In this document: in pieces, positions 8,188 through 17,135 of the stretch
Layout: each line of letters opens with the position of its first letter
How positions within the stretch are numbered: position 1 is the first letter of the stretch
DNA from: Chitinophaga hostae
GTDB taxonomy: Bacteria; Bacteroidota; Bacteroidia; Chitinophagales; Chitinophagaceae
Direction: 5' to 3'
DNA: 64,000 nt
Assembly: GCF_018224885.1 (NCBI RefSeq)
Contig: NZ_JAGTXB010000005.1
Span: 457,735 to 521,734 of the forward strand
Program-made: the position numbers and the translations under genes
The notes under the pieces: model-generated
What the model saw: only the letters and a program-made list of their open reading frames with translations
What the model was told of the DNA's origin: nothing
The model's database searches: none

Positions 8188-8631
8188 ATGAAAACAATTA
8201 CTATGAAATGGGCATTAATGGGTATCGCTGCGGCTACCATCCTCTTCTCCTGCAAAAAAGAAAAAAGTGAGCCGGCAGGATGCAGTATCAGTATGACTGG
8301 CCTTGCCGGGGCTTACAAATTAACAGCGTTGGAGTATAAGGCCAGTGCTGCCGCAAAGCCGGTCGACTACCTGGCAGCCATGGAGGCCTGCGAAAAAGAT
8401 GATATCATCACGTTAAAAAGCGATGGCACCTACCAGTATAGTGACCAGGGAACTGTTTGTACCCCTGTGAAAAATGATCAGGGTACCTGGCAGGTGAAAG
8501 GAAATACCTTAACCAGCGATGGGACTTTAAATGGTACTGTGGCAAGCTACGACTGTAAAACAATGGTGTATTATGTTGAAAACTCAATTGTAGCGGGAGA
8601 CAGGCTGACGTTTACCATGGTAAAGCAATAA
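8188..8631 (+). CDS. Lipocalin-like lipoprotein
   Basis: A 147-residue lipoprotein with signal MKTITMKWALMGIAAATILF and lipid-attachment cysteine in FSC-KKEK. The mature protein has the short beta-barrel pattern of lipocalin-like proteins of Bacteroidota: LAGAYKLTALEY at the first strand, DDIITLKSDGTYQYSDQGTV and QGTWQVKGNTLTSDG in the middle. An in-frame ATG at 8104 would place a repeat-derived peptide in front of the signal, so 8188 is preferred. The ligand is unknown. It sits alone between a fold-back repeat and a GC-rich hairpin. Confidence 0.7.
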   Translation: MKTITMKWALMGIAAATILFSCKKEKSEPAGCSISMTGLAGAYKLTALEYKASAAAKPVDYLAAMEACEKDDIITLKSDGTYQYSDQGTVCTPVKNDQGTWQVKGNTLTSDGTLNGTVASYDCKTMVYYVENSIVAGDRLTFTMVKQ

Positions 8632-8643
8632 GCGACCAGACGC

Positions 8644-8670
8644 CCGGAGGACGCATTTTGCGCCCTCCGG
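8644..8670. terminator. GC-rich hairpin downstream of the lipocalin-like gene
   Basis: CCGGAGG-CGCA pairs with TGCG-CCTCCGG around a TTT loop, with one A/C mismatch pair. A second small stem, GCGGGA/TCCCGC (8677-8693), follows. There is no T-run after either, so it may act as an mRNA-stabilising or weak terminator structure. Confidence 0.45.
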
Positions 8671-8826
8671 CAAGGAGCGGGAACAACTCCCGCCATATCA
8701 ATTTATAGTGTATATATGACACATAATAAATATCCTGTATTTATACGCTGGTGAGATTGTTCGAAATGCTGATTCATACTAGGTTTTAGCGGATTTTGAT
8801 GAAGGGTGTTGCGTTCGTAATGCTAT

Positions 8827-8856
8827 TTGAAATGTAAAACATTTTCCGCAACTTCG
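8827..8856 (+). promoter_or_regulatory. Candidate promoter of the ECF sigma gene
   Basis: TTG (8827-8829), 19-bp spacer, then CAACTTCG (8849-8856), close to the Bacteroidota TTG-N19-TAnnTTTG form. It lies 30 bp before the ATG at 8886. Confidence 0.4.
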
Positions 8857-8885
8857 CACTTAAACCAACCGAATCGACCAGGATA

Positions 8886-9476
8886 ATGCAGGATGACAAA
8901 GATATATGGGAGGCTTTTCGATCAGGAGATGAATCCTCTCTGCAAATAATCTTTGATAAATATTATGCACCACTCTTTAATTATGGTCATAGGTTTTCTG
9001 CCGATGATCACCTGATAGAAGATGCGTTACAAGACCTGTTTGTTAAGCTCTGGAAGAACCGGGATAGTATTAAAGACACTAATTCCGTTAAAAATTACTT
9101 GTATAAGTCGTTTCGCCGCGTACTGCTCCGCATACTGGAAGTACAGCAGCGCAAATATAGTTTCGCTGTATTGGACGAATGGTCCGAACCGGGCGGAGAG
9201 ATGGCTTATGATCAAACCATGATCAGCCGCGAGCGACTGGAAGAAATACGCGGCAACCTATTGGCTGCTTTGGAAAAAATGACACCCCGGCAAAGGGAAA
9301 TCATACACCTCCGCTACTATGAGGAAATGGAATACGAAGAAATAGCAGCACTCATGCAACTTTCCGTTTCCAGCACTTACAAATTACTATATAAAGCCAT
9401 CGATACCCTCCGGCAATACTTATCCAAAACTGATCTCCTTATTTTACTGACCGCTGTTTCATTGAAAAAAATCTAA
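8886..9476 (+). CDS. ECF sigma factor of the FecI/SusCD-linked type
   Basis: A 196-residue sigma-70 family protein. Region 2 covers about residues 20-85 (IIFDKYYAPLFNYGHRF, LIEDALQDLFVKLWKNRDSI, VKNYLYKSFRRVLLRIL) and region 4 about 120-175 (LEKMTPRQREIIHLRYYEEM, EYEEIAALMQLSVSSTYKLL). A hydrophobic tail (LLILLTAVSLKK) follows, common in this Bacteroidota group. Directly downstream come a FecR-type anti-sigma factor and a SusC protein with an STN domain, so the three should form a trans-envelope signalling chain in which substrate uptake releases this sigma factor to transcribe the SusC/D operon. Confidence 0.92.
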   Translation: MQDDKDIWEAFRSGDESSLQIIFDKYYAPLFNYGHRFSADDHLIEDALQDLFVKLWKNRDSIKDTNSVKNYLYKSFRRVLLRILEVQQRKYSFAVLDEWSEPGGEMAYDQTMISRERLEEIRGNLLAALEKMTPRQREIIHLRYYEEMEYEEIAALMQLSVSSTYKLLYKAIDTLRQYLSKTDLLILLTAVSLKKI

Positions 9477-9561
9477 GGCGGCGTTCTTTAATAGTGTGAA
9501 TGTTAGAAAATATTCAATTTCTAATCATAAAAATAAAATTATTGATTTTTTAATCCCGGGA

Positions 9562-9641
9562 AGGGATAAAAATTCAGGGAGTAGTGTATATATAATCAGC
9601 TAGGGATAAAAATTCAGGGAGTAGTGTATATATAATCAGCT
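9562..9641 (+). repeat. Perfect 40-bp tandem duplication before fecR
   Basis: The unit starting AGGGATAAAAATTCAGGGAG is present twice without mismatch (9562-9601 and 9602-9641), and the second copy ends exactly at the fecR ATG. Each copy carries TAGTGTATATATAA, so the promoter or leader of the fecR-SusCD operon is doubled. Confidence 0.9.
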
Positions 9642-10679
9642 ATGGAATATCAGCACCGGGACTATACGCAGTATACCGCAACGGCTTTCTTTGAAGATGA
9701 GCAGTTTATTCATCATGTACTGAAATGGGATGATGAGGCCATTGCCTATTGGCAGCAATTATCCGCGCTTTACCCGGATAAAAGGAATGCCATGGAAGAA
9801 GCCCGTGCCTGGATACTGTTGTTGAATAAACAACCGGTGTACAAGCCTGCCACAGATAAATTACAGCTATGGGAAAAAATTGCGGGCGACATAGCGGTGA
9901 GCAATAGCCGGGAACAACGTTATTACCGGCCGCTGAAACTGGTCGCTAAGTGGACAGCCGCTGCTGCAGCAGTATTGTTGTTCATCGTGATGATCAGGGA
10001 GCTATCGTCCCACGGCGAAAAGTCCTATAGCACTACATTTGGCAAGCATGAACAAGTAGTATTGCCAGACGAATCTGTTGTCACTTTAAATGGTAATTCT
10101 TCTATTTACTATTCCCGTTCCTGGAAGTCGGATAAGCCAAGGGAAATTTGGCTGAACGGGGAAGCTTACTTTGAAGTAAAACATGTGGCTATTAAAAACA
10201 GGTGGCAGCAGTCAGATTCATTCCAGGTGCATGTCAGCGATCTTGCGCTCACCGTGCTGGGAACAAAATTTAATGTAAGAAACCGCCGTAACATCACAGA
10301 AATCTCCCTGCTGGAAGGCCGGCTGAGAATCGAAAAAAACGGCCCCGGAGCATTTGTCAAAATACTCAAACCGGGAGACGCCTTTGCTTATGACAGCAGT
10401 AAACAGCTGCTACAGGAAATGGAAAGAAAACCACAGGCCAACAAAGCCTGGACAGCCAATGAATTAGACCTGGATGGCTATACCCTTCAGGAAATACTGG
10501 ATGTACTGGAAGACAATTACGGATACAACATCACTTTAGAGGCGCCGGCACTCGCACAGAAAAGGCTTTCAGGCACTGTGCCTGCCAACAGCGCAGAAGA
10601 CATCCTCTTTGTTATCAGGAAGGTATTTAATCTTAAAATCAATCAAAAAGCAGATCATTTAATTATCAGCCAAAATTAA
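9642..10679 (+). CDS. FecR family anti-sigma factor (DUF4974 C-terminus)
   Basis: A 345-residue membrane protein. Residues 1-100 form the cytoplasmic part that binds the sigma factor (FFEDEQFIHHVLKWDDEAIA). A membrane helix follows at about 104-120 (WTAAAAAVLLFIVMI). The periplasmic FecR domain has EQVVLPDESVVTLNGNSSIY, REIWLNGEAYFEVKH and VLGTKFNVRNRRNITEISLL. The C-terminal DUF4974 domain (YTLQEILDVLEDNYGYNITL) contacts the TonB-linked receptor's STN domain. It is preceded by the 40-bp duplication and followed after 4 bp by the SusC gene. It should transmit the receptor's signal to the sigma factor encoded at 8886. Confidence 0.93.
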   Translation: MEYQHRDYTQYTATAFFEDEQFIHHVLKWDDEAIAYWQQLSALYPDKRNAMEEARAWILLLNKQPVYKPATDKLQLWEKIAGDIAVSNSREQRYYRPLKLVAKWTAAAAAVLLFIVMIRELSSHGEKSYSTTFGKHEQVVLPDESVVTLNGNSSIYYSRSWKSDKPREIWLNGEAYFEVKHVAIKNRWQQSDSFQVHVSDLALTVLGTKFNVRNRRNITEISLLEGRLRIEKNGPGAFVKILKPGDAFAYDSSKQLLQEMERKPQANKAWTANELDLDGYTLQEILDVLEDNYGYNITLEAPALAQKRLSGTVPANSAEDILFVIRKVFNLKINQKADHLIISQN

Positions 10680-10683
10680 CAGC

Positions 10684-13600
10684 ATGTATAAACGAATGTT
10701 ATTTGTCATGTGTTGCCTCTACGCAACACTGCCGGGGAAGCTATTTGCGCAACAACAGGTAAAATTGAAAGCAGCACTGGAAGAAGTGAAAGCAGTGTAT
10801 GGTACCAGGTTTGCCTATGAAGAGCACCTGCTGGATAATATTTATGTGAACCTGAAACGCCCACTCACAAAGAAAGAACCCGTAGAAGCTTTGCTGAAGG
10901 AGCTCCTGTATAATAAGGGATTTGTTTTCCTGTATGTCCAGGAGAACTATTATACCATTATCAAGGATAACAGGCCGGCGAAGACACCGGAAGTAACACC
11001 AACAGAAACCACTGCAGAACTGCCTGAACAGCCATATGTACAAACCATTACCGGAGTGGTAACAGATAAAGACGGGCACCCGTTAATAGGTGCAACGGTT
11101 ATTCCGGAAGGATATGCTATCCGGTTTGGCGCTATCACCAGCAGTGATGGAAGATATACCCTCCGGCTCACAGCCCGGGCGGAGGCCATCGTTTTTACCT
11201 TTGTAGGAATGAACCCGCTGAAGGTAGACGTAAGCGGTAAGTCCGTTATCAATGCACAAATGGAAGCGGATGTACATCAGCTGCAGGAAGTGGACGTTTT
11301 GTCCACCGGTTATCAAAACCTGCCCAAAGAGCGGGCTACCGGCGCTTTCGAACAAATTACCAGCAAACAGATCAAAGCTGTTCCCGCGGTGAGTTTAATG
11401 GAACGGCTGGAAGGCACGGCGCCGGGTGTTCGTTTTGATGTCAGGAATAACAAGATCAACATCCGGGGAGTTAACACCCTGGGCGCCAACGATGGCAGCT
11501 CGCCACTTATCGTGATAGATGGGTTTCCGGCGGTAGAGCAGGACCTGGTTACCCGTACGAATGATAACGCCAGTGGAGGCGCCGTATTAAGTCGTTATAA
11601 TCCCGAAGATATTGAGTCCATCACCATACTGAAAGATGCTGCCGCTACCTCCATCTGGGGCGCCAAAGCCGCCAATGGAGTGATTGTGATCACTACTAAA
11701 AAAGGAAAGAAGAATTCTTCCGGTTTCAACTTCGGTACCAACCTGAGTATTTCCAATCCCGCCAATATGAAAAATCTTAACCGCATGAATACGGCGGAAT
11801 ATATTGACCTGGAGAAAGAAATGAAAGGCCTTGGATTTTTTACCGATCCTGCCATCTGGGATAACAGCTGGATGACCTTTAACCAGAACAGGCCGGTGAG
11901 TGAAGCGCTGGAATGGATGTTTAAGGTAGACCGTGGCACCGCTACCGGTAGCCAGCGCGATTCCGCATTATCAGCCCTGGGAAAAATTGATAACCGCGGG
12001 CAAATCCGTGATCTGTTGCTGCAACGTAGCGTATCCCAGCAATATAACCTATCTTTTTCGGGCGGGGGCCAGCACAGCACTTACTATGTATCTGCCAACT
12101 ATACCAAAGATATTCCGGTGTTTAGAAGTAATAAAGGCGAAGGCTATTTTGTTACCGCCAACCTGAGTAATGAATTGTTTAACAACCGGGTGACCATTAA
12201 CACCGGTCTCAATTACAGTTATGCAAACAGCGTATCCAATACTGCTGCCCTGAATGCTATTGGCAACGGGAACCTGGGATTACGCCCCTATGAGCTGCTG
12301 CAGGATGATGCCGGCAACCCAATTGCGCGCTCGATCGATTTCCGTGATGAAGTTGCCGCCAGTTTCCTCAGCAAGGGCTATCTCCCCTGGACTTACAGCC
12401 CTTTGCAGGAACTGAACTATGGAAATACTACTTCTAAAGAAAATCGTTTCCGCTTCAACACAGATATTAATACAAAAATCACCGACTGGATAAATGTAAG
12501 TATAGCCGGTACCTTGCAGCGTAATCTTGAAGAAACCACTATCCTCGGTGAACTCGACAGCTACGATACCAGGGTATTGGTGAACACAGGTACTACTGTA
12601 GGTCCTAATGGCCGGCTGGTATATGGTGTACCCTATGGTGGCAAGATGACCAATAGCAATCGTAATACTTTTAATTATGGGTTACGCGGGCAGGTAAACG
12701 TTAATAAATCCTGGGGCAATAATTTTTCGCTTAACGCCCTTGCCGGTACGGAGATCCGCGAAGATCAAGGTACCAATTACCAGCAAACCCGGTACGGATT
12801 TAATAATGATACTTATTCGTCCGCTTCCTGGGATCCCAATGTGTATTACCAAACCGTTATGGGATGGAATACTAACCTGGGCTTTTCAGATGGTAGTATT
12901 GGAAGATCTATTAACCGGTTCCTGTCGTATTACGGTAATGGCGCCTTATCCATGCTGAGCAACCGTTACATCGTATCGGGAAGTATTCGTTTTGATGACT
13001 ACACGCTGGCCGGCGCCTCCCGTAGTCAGCGTGCCAGGCCATTATGGAGCGCTGGTGTAAAGTGGGATGTTACATCGGAAGATTTTATGAAGTCAGTAAA
13101 CTGGCTGAATAAATTGAATATGCGGCTTACTTATGGTACCGGTGGCGCCGTGCCGAGGAGCGCCAGTAACGCAGCCCTGTTAGACCTGAAAGGCCTGAAC
13201 CCGGATACCCGCGAACCATACGGCAACGTGTTATCACCCGCCAATAACAGGATCAGCTGGGAGCTGACAAAAACCTGGAACCTCGGTGTGGACATAGATG
13301 TACTAAACAACCGTTTGCATATCAGCGCCGATGCCTACCGCAAGAGAACAAGCGATATCCTGTGGTTCTTCCCGGTTAATAGTGTCTATGGCTGGAACTC
13401 ACTGTATTATAACGCTGCCAGCATGAAAGGACATGGCTACGACCTGGGTATCAGGGGCGATATTATCCGGAACAGGAATTTTGGCTGGAGCTCCGCTTTT
13501 AATTTTGCCTACAATACCAACGAAGTTACGGATGCCCGCTTTACCCCTCCCACCAGCAGCATGGCAGTCAGCAGCAGTAATCCTATAGAAGGAATGCCAA

Positions 13601-14256
13601 CTGATTACCTGTATGCTTATCGCTGGGCCGGGCTGGATAATAAAGGCCGCTCCCAGGTATATACTGCCGATGGAAAGATCATTACTGCAGATATGGCGAA
13701 TAACCAGCTCACGGCTAAGGACCTGGCGTATATGGGGCGCACAACACCACCTTACTTTGGCGGCTTCTTCAACGACTTTAACTATAAATCATTTACACTC
13801 GGCGTACGTATCTCTTATGAAATGGGGCATGTGTTCCGTCGCCTGTCGATCCTAAATTACCCGGATTATGCTACCAATAACTACTATGGACTCATTGGTA
13901 CGCAACGAGACCTGGCGCAACGCTGGCGTAAACCCGGTGATGAGCAGTTTACCAATGTTCCCGGCCTGGCGAATGTAAGCACCAACAGCAGCAACCGGTA
14001 CAAGATGGCTGATATTCTCGTGGAAAGCGCCAGTCATATACGGCTGCAGCAAATTTCCCTGGGGTACCAGGTGCCATCAAAGGTGCTCTCGCGTACCCTG
14101 CTGAAATCGGCAGGCGTAAATTTTGCGGTAAGGAACCTTGGCATTATCTGGAAACAGAATAAAGCCGGTATCGACCCCAGTTACGCCATGAGCAACAACT
14201 ACACCAACCTGCCGCCTTCACCCAGTTATTTCATGAGCCTGAACGCTTCTTTCTAA
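10684..14256 (+). CDS. SusC/RagA-like TonB-linked outer-membrane transporter with STN domain
   Basis: A 1190-residue outer-membrane protein. After the signal peptide (ending near GKLFAQ) come an STN domain (about 25-100, VKLKAALEEVKAVYGTRFAY), a carboxypeptidase-regulatory-like domain (about 118-195, ITGVVTDKDGHPLIGATVIP), a plug with the SusC signature (SPLIVIDGFPA, DIESITILKDAAATSIWGAK, ANGVIVITTKKGK) and a long beta-barrel ending in an aromatic-rich strand (SYFMSLNASF). The STN domain marks a transducer that signals through FecR. With the SusD protein downstream it forms the uptake complex. The substrate is not evident: there is no glycoside hydrolase in the operon, but two thioredoxin-like proteins and a protease are present. 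Confidence 0.94.
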   Translation: MYKRMLFVMCCLYATLPGKLFAQQQVKLKAALEEVKAVYGTRFAYEEHLLDNIYVNLKRPLTKKEPVEALLKELLYNKGFVFLYVQENYYTIIKDNRPAKTPEVTPTETTAELPEQPYVQTITGVVTDKDGHPLIGATVIPEGYAIRFGAITSSDGRYTLRLTARAEAIVFTFVGMNPLKVDVSGKSVINAQMEADVHQLQEVDVLSTGYQNLPKERATGAFEQITSKQIKAVPAVSLMERLEGTAPGVRFDVRNNKINIRGVNTLGANDGSSPLIVIDGFPAVEQDLVTRTNDNASGGAVLSRYNPEDIESITILKDAAATSIWGAKAANGVIVITTKKGKKNSSGFNFGTNLSISNPANMKNLNRMNTAEYIDLEKEMKGLGFFTDPAIWDNSWMTFNQNRPVSEALEWMFKVDRGTATGSQRDSALSALGKIDNRGQIRDLLLQRSVSQQYNLSFSGGGQHSTYYVSANYTKDIPVFRSNKGEGYFVTANLSNELFNNRVTINTGLNYSYANSVSNTAALNAIGNGNLGLRPYELLQDDAGNPIARSIDFRDEVAASFLSKGYLPWTYSPLQELNYGNTTSKENRFRFNTDINTKITDWINVSIAGTLQRNLEETTILGELDSYDTRVLVNTGTTVGPNGRLVYGVPYGGKMTNSNRNTFNYGLRGQVNVNKSWGNNFSLNALAGTEIREDQGTNYQQTRYGFNNDTYSSASWDPNVYYQTVMGWNTNLGFSDGSIGRSINRFLSYYGNGALSMLSNRYIVSGSIRFDDYTLAGASRSQRARPLWSAGVKWDVTSEDFMKSVNWLNKLNMRLTYGTGGAVPRSASNAALLDLKGLNPDTREPYGNVLSPANNRISWELTKTWNLGVDIDVLNNRLHISADAYRKRTSDILWFFPVNSVYGWNSLYYNAASMKGHGYDLGIRGDIIRNRNFGWSSAFNFAYNTNEVTDARFTPPTSSMAVSSSNPIEGMPTDYLYAYRWAGLDNKGRSQVYTADGKIITADMANNQLTAKDLAYMGRTTPPYFGGFFNDFNYKSFTLGVRISYEMGHVFRRLSILNYPDYATNNYYGLIGTQRDLAQRWRKPGDEQFTNVPGLANVSTNSSNRYKMADILVESASHIRLQQISLGYQVPSKVLSRTLLKSAGVNFAVRNLGIIWKQNKAGIDPSYAMSNNYTNLPPSPSYFMSLNASF

Positions 14257-14267
14257 CACCGGAAAAA

Positions 14268-15644
14268 ATGATCAAAATGACAATGAAACGTATTTGTGTT
14301 ACGCTGCTGGTATTGACAATCGGGACCATGTCCTGCCGTAAGTTCGTGGAAGTGGAGCAGCCTAATCAGCGTCAGTTTAAATATACGGCCGACTTTCAGC
14401 TGTTGCTTAACAATGTAAGTCTGTTCGAAATTTCAGCCAGTCTGCCGATGCTGTCCGGAGATGATATCAACCTGGAAACCAACACCAGTTTACAAAACCA
14501 GCTGACCAACGAGCTGCAGAATGTTTACACCTGGGCGGCTGACTATTACACTTCTGATAACAGCGATGCCGGTTGGGATCAACTCTTTAACCAGGTATAT
14601 GTGTGCAACCAGATCACCACCAACGTGATGGGAAGTATTAATGGTACCGAAGCTCAGAAACGCAGTATTTATGCGGAGGCGCAAGCCCAGCGTGCAGCCG
14701 CCTATCTTACCCTGATTAATCTCTATGCAAGGGTGTATACCACCACCGGCGCAGCTACGGATCCGGGATTGCCGTTACTGTTGTCGCCGGATCTTTTTGT
14801 ACCACTCAACAGGGCTTCTATACAAAAAGTGTATGATCAGATCATACTCGATCTCACCGCAGCGCTGCCGTTGTTGCCGGATAATGTGTCCAACAATCTG
14901 CACCCCGGAAAAGCAGCCGGCTATGCATTGCTGGCGAGAACCTACCTCTCCATGCAACGTTATGGTGAAGCCGCTGATTATGCTGCTAAATCACTGAGCA
15001 TCCAGCACACCCTGTTGGATCTTAAAGATTATGTAAATGGTGCGAAGCCATTTCCACGCAGAATGGATAACCCGGAGGTAATAATGGGCAAAAAAGTTTC
15101 CAAACCCGGGAATATAGATCTGCCGTTAAGTACGGAGCTGCTGAATAAGTTTACACCGGAAGACCTGCGCTACCAGCTGTTTACACGGAGCGGCAGCACT
15201 TTTCAGCCTTCTTTTACCGGCCGCGGATCGTATCGCGATAAGCTTTTCTTTGGCGACAATGTAAGCGCAGGCGTGTCTGTACCGGAAATGATGCTGATAC
15301 AGGCAGAAGGGCTGGCAAGAGCAGGAAAGAAAGACGAAGCGATGGCACTCGTAAACCAGCTCCGGCAAAAACGTTTCCTGCCCGCTCAATACACCGCACT
15401 CACCGCTGCTACCAGCGATGAAGCGCTACGTGTAGTCATTGACGAAAGACGGCGCGAATTATTCGGTACTGGACTACGCTGGCTCGATCAGCGCCGGCTG
15501 AGTAAAGAGCCTGCACTGGCGGAAACAGAAACGCGTGTATTCAAGGGCGTTACCTACACCCTGGTGCCGGGCGACCGCTACGTATATCCTATTCCGCCAA
15601 AGAATATTGAACTGAACCCGGAGATTATTCAGAATCAACGATAA
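14268..15644 (+). CDS. RagB/SusD family surface lipoprotein
   Basis: A 458-residue lipoprotein (signal with TMSC, cysteine about residue 19 from the first ATG). SusD proteins cap the SusC barrel and bind substrate at the cell surface. Family features are the TPR-like helices (AQAQRAAAYLTLINLYARVY, KAAGYALLARTYLSMQRYGE) and the C-terminal block ERRRELFGTGLRWLDQRRLS with YPIPPKNIELNPEIIQNQ. It is somewhat shorter than typical carbohydrate SusD proteins of 500 or more residues, in line with the RagB side of the family. ATGs also occur at residues 4 and 6; the difference is minor. Confidence 0.92.
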   Translation: MIKMTMKRICVTLLVLTIGTMSCRKFVEVEQPNQRQFKYTADFQLLLNNVSLFEISASLPMLSGDDINLETNTSLQNQLTNELQNVYTWAADYYTSDNSDAGWDQLFNQVYVCNQITTNVMGSINGTEAQKRSIYAEAQAQRAAAYLTLINLYARVYTTTGAATDPGLPLLLSPDLFVPLNRASIQKVYDQIILDLTAALPLLPDNVSNNLHPGKAAGYALLARTYLSMQRYGEAADYAAKSLSIQHTLLDLKDYVNGAKPFPRRMDNPEVIMGKKVSKPGNIDLPLSTELLNKFTPEDLRYQLFTRSGSTFQPSFTGRGSYRDKLFFGDNVSAGVSVPEMMLIQAEGLARAGKKDEAMALVNQLRQKRFLPAQYTALTAATSDEALRVVIDERRRELFGTGLRWLDQRRLSKEPALAETETRVFKGVTYTLVPGDRYVYPIPPKNIELNPEIIQNQR

Positions 15645-15662
15645 CAACAACAATTAAAAGAT

Positions 15663-17132
15663 ATGAGAAAGAAAATACGCTTAATCGGATGTTACCTGTT
15701 ATTCGGAACTGCCACCGTTTTTGCGCAGAAAAATGAGCAATACCGGAATGCCGATCCTAAAGAGCTGGTCAAAAGCACTACGCTCACAGAGCAGCAATTG
15801 ATGGATATTCAACGATACTACCAGTTTGATTTGAAGGATATGAAACGGGGGCAGGAATTGCAACAACTGCTGCTGGCGAGGTATCCAAAAGGCGCTTTAG
15901 CCCGCATGTCAGCCTTTCAGCAGCTGTCTGGCGCAAAAAACGCAACGGAGATGACGGCTTCTGCAGAAAAATTTCTGAAAGCATTTCCTTACGACGCCTG
16001 GAAAGCAAATCCCAATCACCAGGAATTTATTTATTACAGCGTTCATCGCGAACTGGGCGCGGCATATATGGACACCCGGCAGTTTGATAAGCTGGTAGCA
16101 TTTTGTACACCGCTCAACTTCAAAACAGAAAATGAAATATACCGCTGGAATATTATGCGGGCCTATGTTTTTAAAACAGTTGGCCGTGACTCACTGCTGA
16201 ATATCTCGACGGCCCTGATCAATGAACTGATAAAAAAAGTAAATGACAGGTCTTATGAGGAAAAGGGTGTGTTTACTCCCGAGAAAGCAGCGGATAATGC
16301 CAATGAACAACTGGATAATGAACTGAATACGCATATTTCGTTACTGCATGGCCTGAAACAATATCCAACAGCAAAAGGATATTTCAAATACTTGTCTTCC
16401 AAAGGCGCCTATGGATCAGCGGACCTTAACGATATCTACCTGGATATACTTGAGAAAACCGGGGAGCAGCAGGCTATGCAGCCGTTCCTGGAAAACTGCG
16501 TAAAAGCTAATGCGATGACTCCGGGAATGTTGGATAAACTGAAAGGAATTTTTGCGGCTAAAGATAAAACGCCCGGCGCTTACGAAAAATACCTTGCTTC
16601 CCTGAAATCAGGGAAGGAGCAGGAAGAGCTGAAAGCAACCGTAAAAGAGCACCTGACGAACCAGGAGTATGTTCCTTTTGCATTGGAAGATGCAGATGGT
16701 AAACTGGTAAGGTCCAGCGACTGGGGTGATAAAATTGTAGTGCTTGATTTTTGGGCTACCTGGTGCAAACCTTGTATCAGCGCGTTTCCAGGCATGCAGA
16801 TGCTGGTAGATAAATATGCGCAGGACCCGCAGGTGGCGGTGTATATGGTAGGTACCATGCAAACAGGTAACTACAAGGAAAAATCGGAAGGATATGTAAA
16901 ACAGGAAGGTTTCCGCTTTCACCTGCTGCACGATGCCGTGAATAAGAAGACAGGGGAACAGGACCTGGTGTTTAAATCATTTGTTCCTTATTTCCAGTCT
17001 TCCGCTATCCCCAGGAAAGTAATCCTCAAAGACGGTATAATGCGTTATACATCGGAAGGTTACTCCGGCAGTCCGAGTAAACTGGCAGATGAACTGACGT
17101 ATGCTATTGAACTTTTAAAAGCAGAAAAATAA
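15663..17132 (+). CDS. TlpA-like thioredoxin-fold protein with helical N-terminal region
   Basis: A 489-residue exported protein (signal ending TVFAQ, about residue 21). Residues 30-330 are largely helical and TPR-like (LQQLLLARYPKGALARMSAF, YKEK-type repeats), and residues 335-489 form a thioredoxin-like domain with the redox motif WCKPC (C368 and C371) in LDFWATWCKPC. Such proteins act in the periplasm as thiol-disulfide reductases. It lies 18 bp after the SusD gene in the same operon as a second TlpA-like protein and an S41 protease. The presence of two redox proteins suggests that the imported substrate is a disulfide-bearing peptide or that the locus protects its own proteins; this is inference. 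Confidence 0.87.
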   Translation: MRKKIRLIGCYLLFGTATVFAQKNEQYRNADPKELVKSTTLTEQQLMDIQRYYQFDLKDMKRGQELQQLLLARYPKGALARMSAFQQLSGAKNATEMTASAEKFLKAFPYDAWKANPNHQEFIYYSVHRELGAAYMDTRQFDKLVAFCTPLNFKTENEIYRWNIMRAYVFKTVGRDSLLNISTALINELIKKVNDRSYEEKGVFTPEKAADNANEQLDNELNTHISLLHGLKQYPTAKGYFKYLSSKGAYGSADLNDIYLDILEKTGEQQAMQPFLENCVKANAMTPGMLDKLKGIFAAKDKTPGAYEKYLASLKSGKEQEELKATVKEHLTNQEYVPFALEDADGKLVRSSDWGDKIVVLDFWATWCKPCISAFPGMQMLVDKYAQDPQVAVYMVGTMQTGNYKEKSEGYVKQEGFRFHLLHDAVNKKTGEQDLVFKSFVPYFQSSAIPRKVILKDGIMRYTSEGYSGSPSKLADELTYAIELLKAEK

Positions 17133-17135
17133 TTT

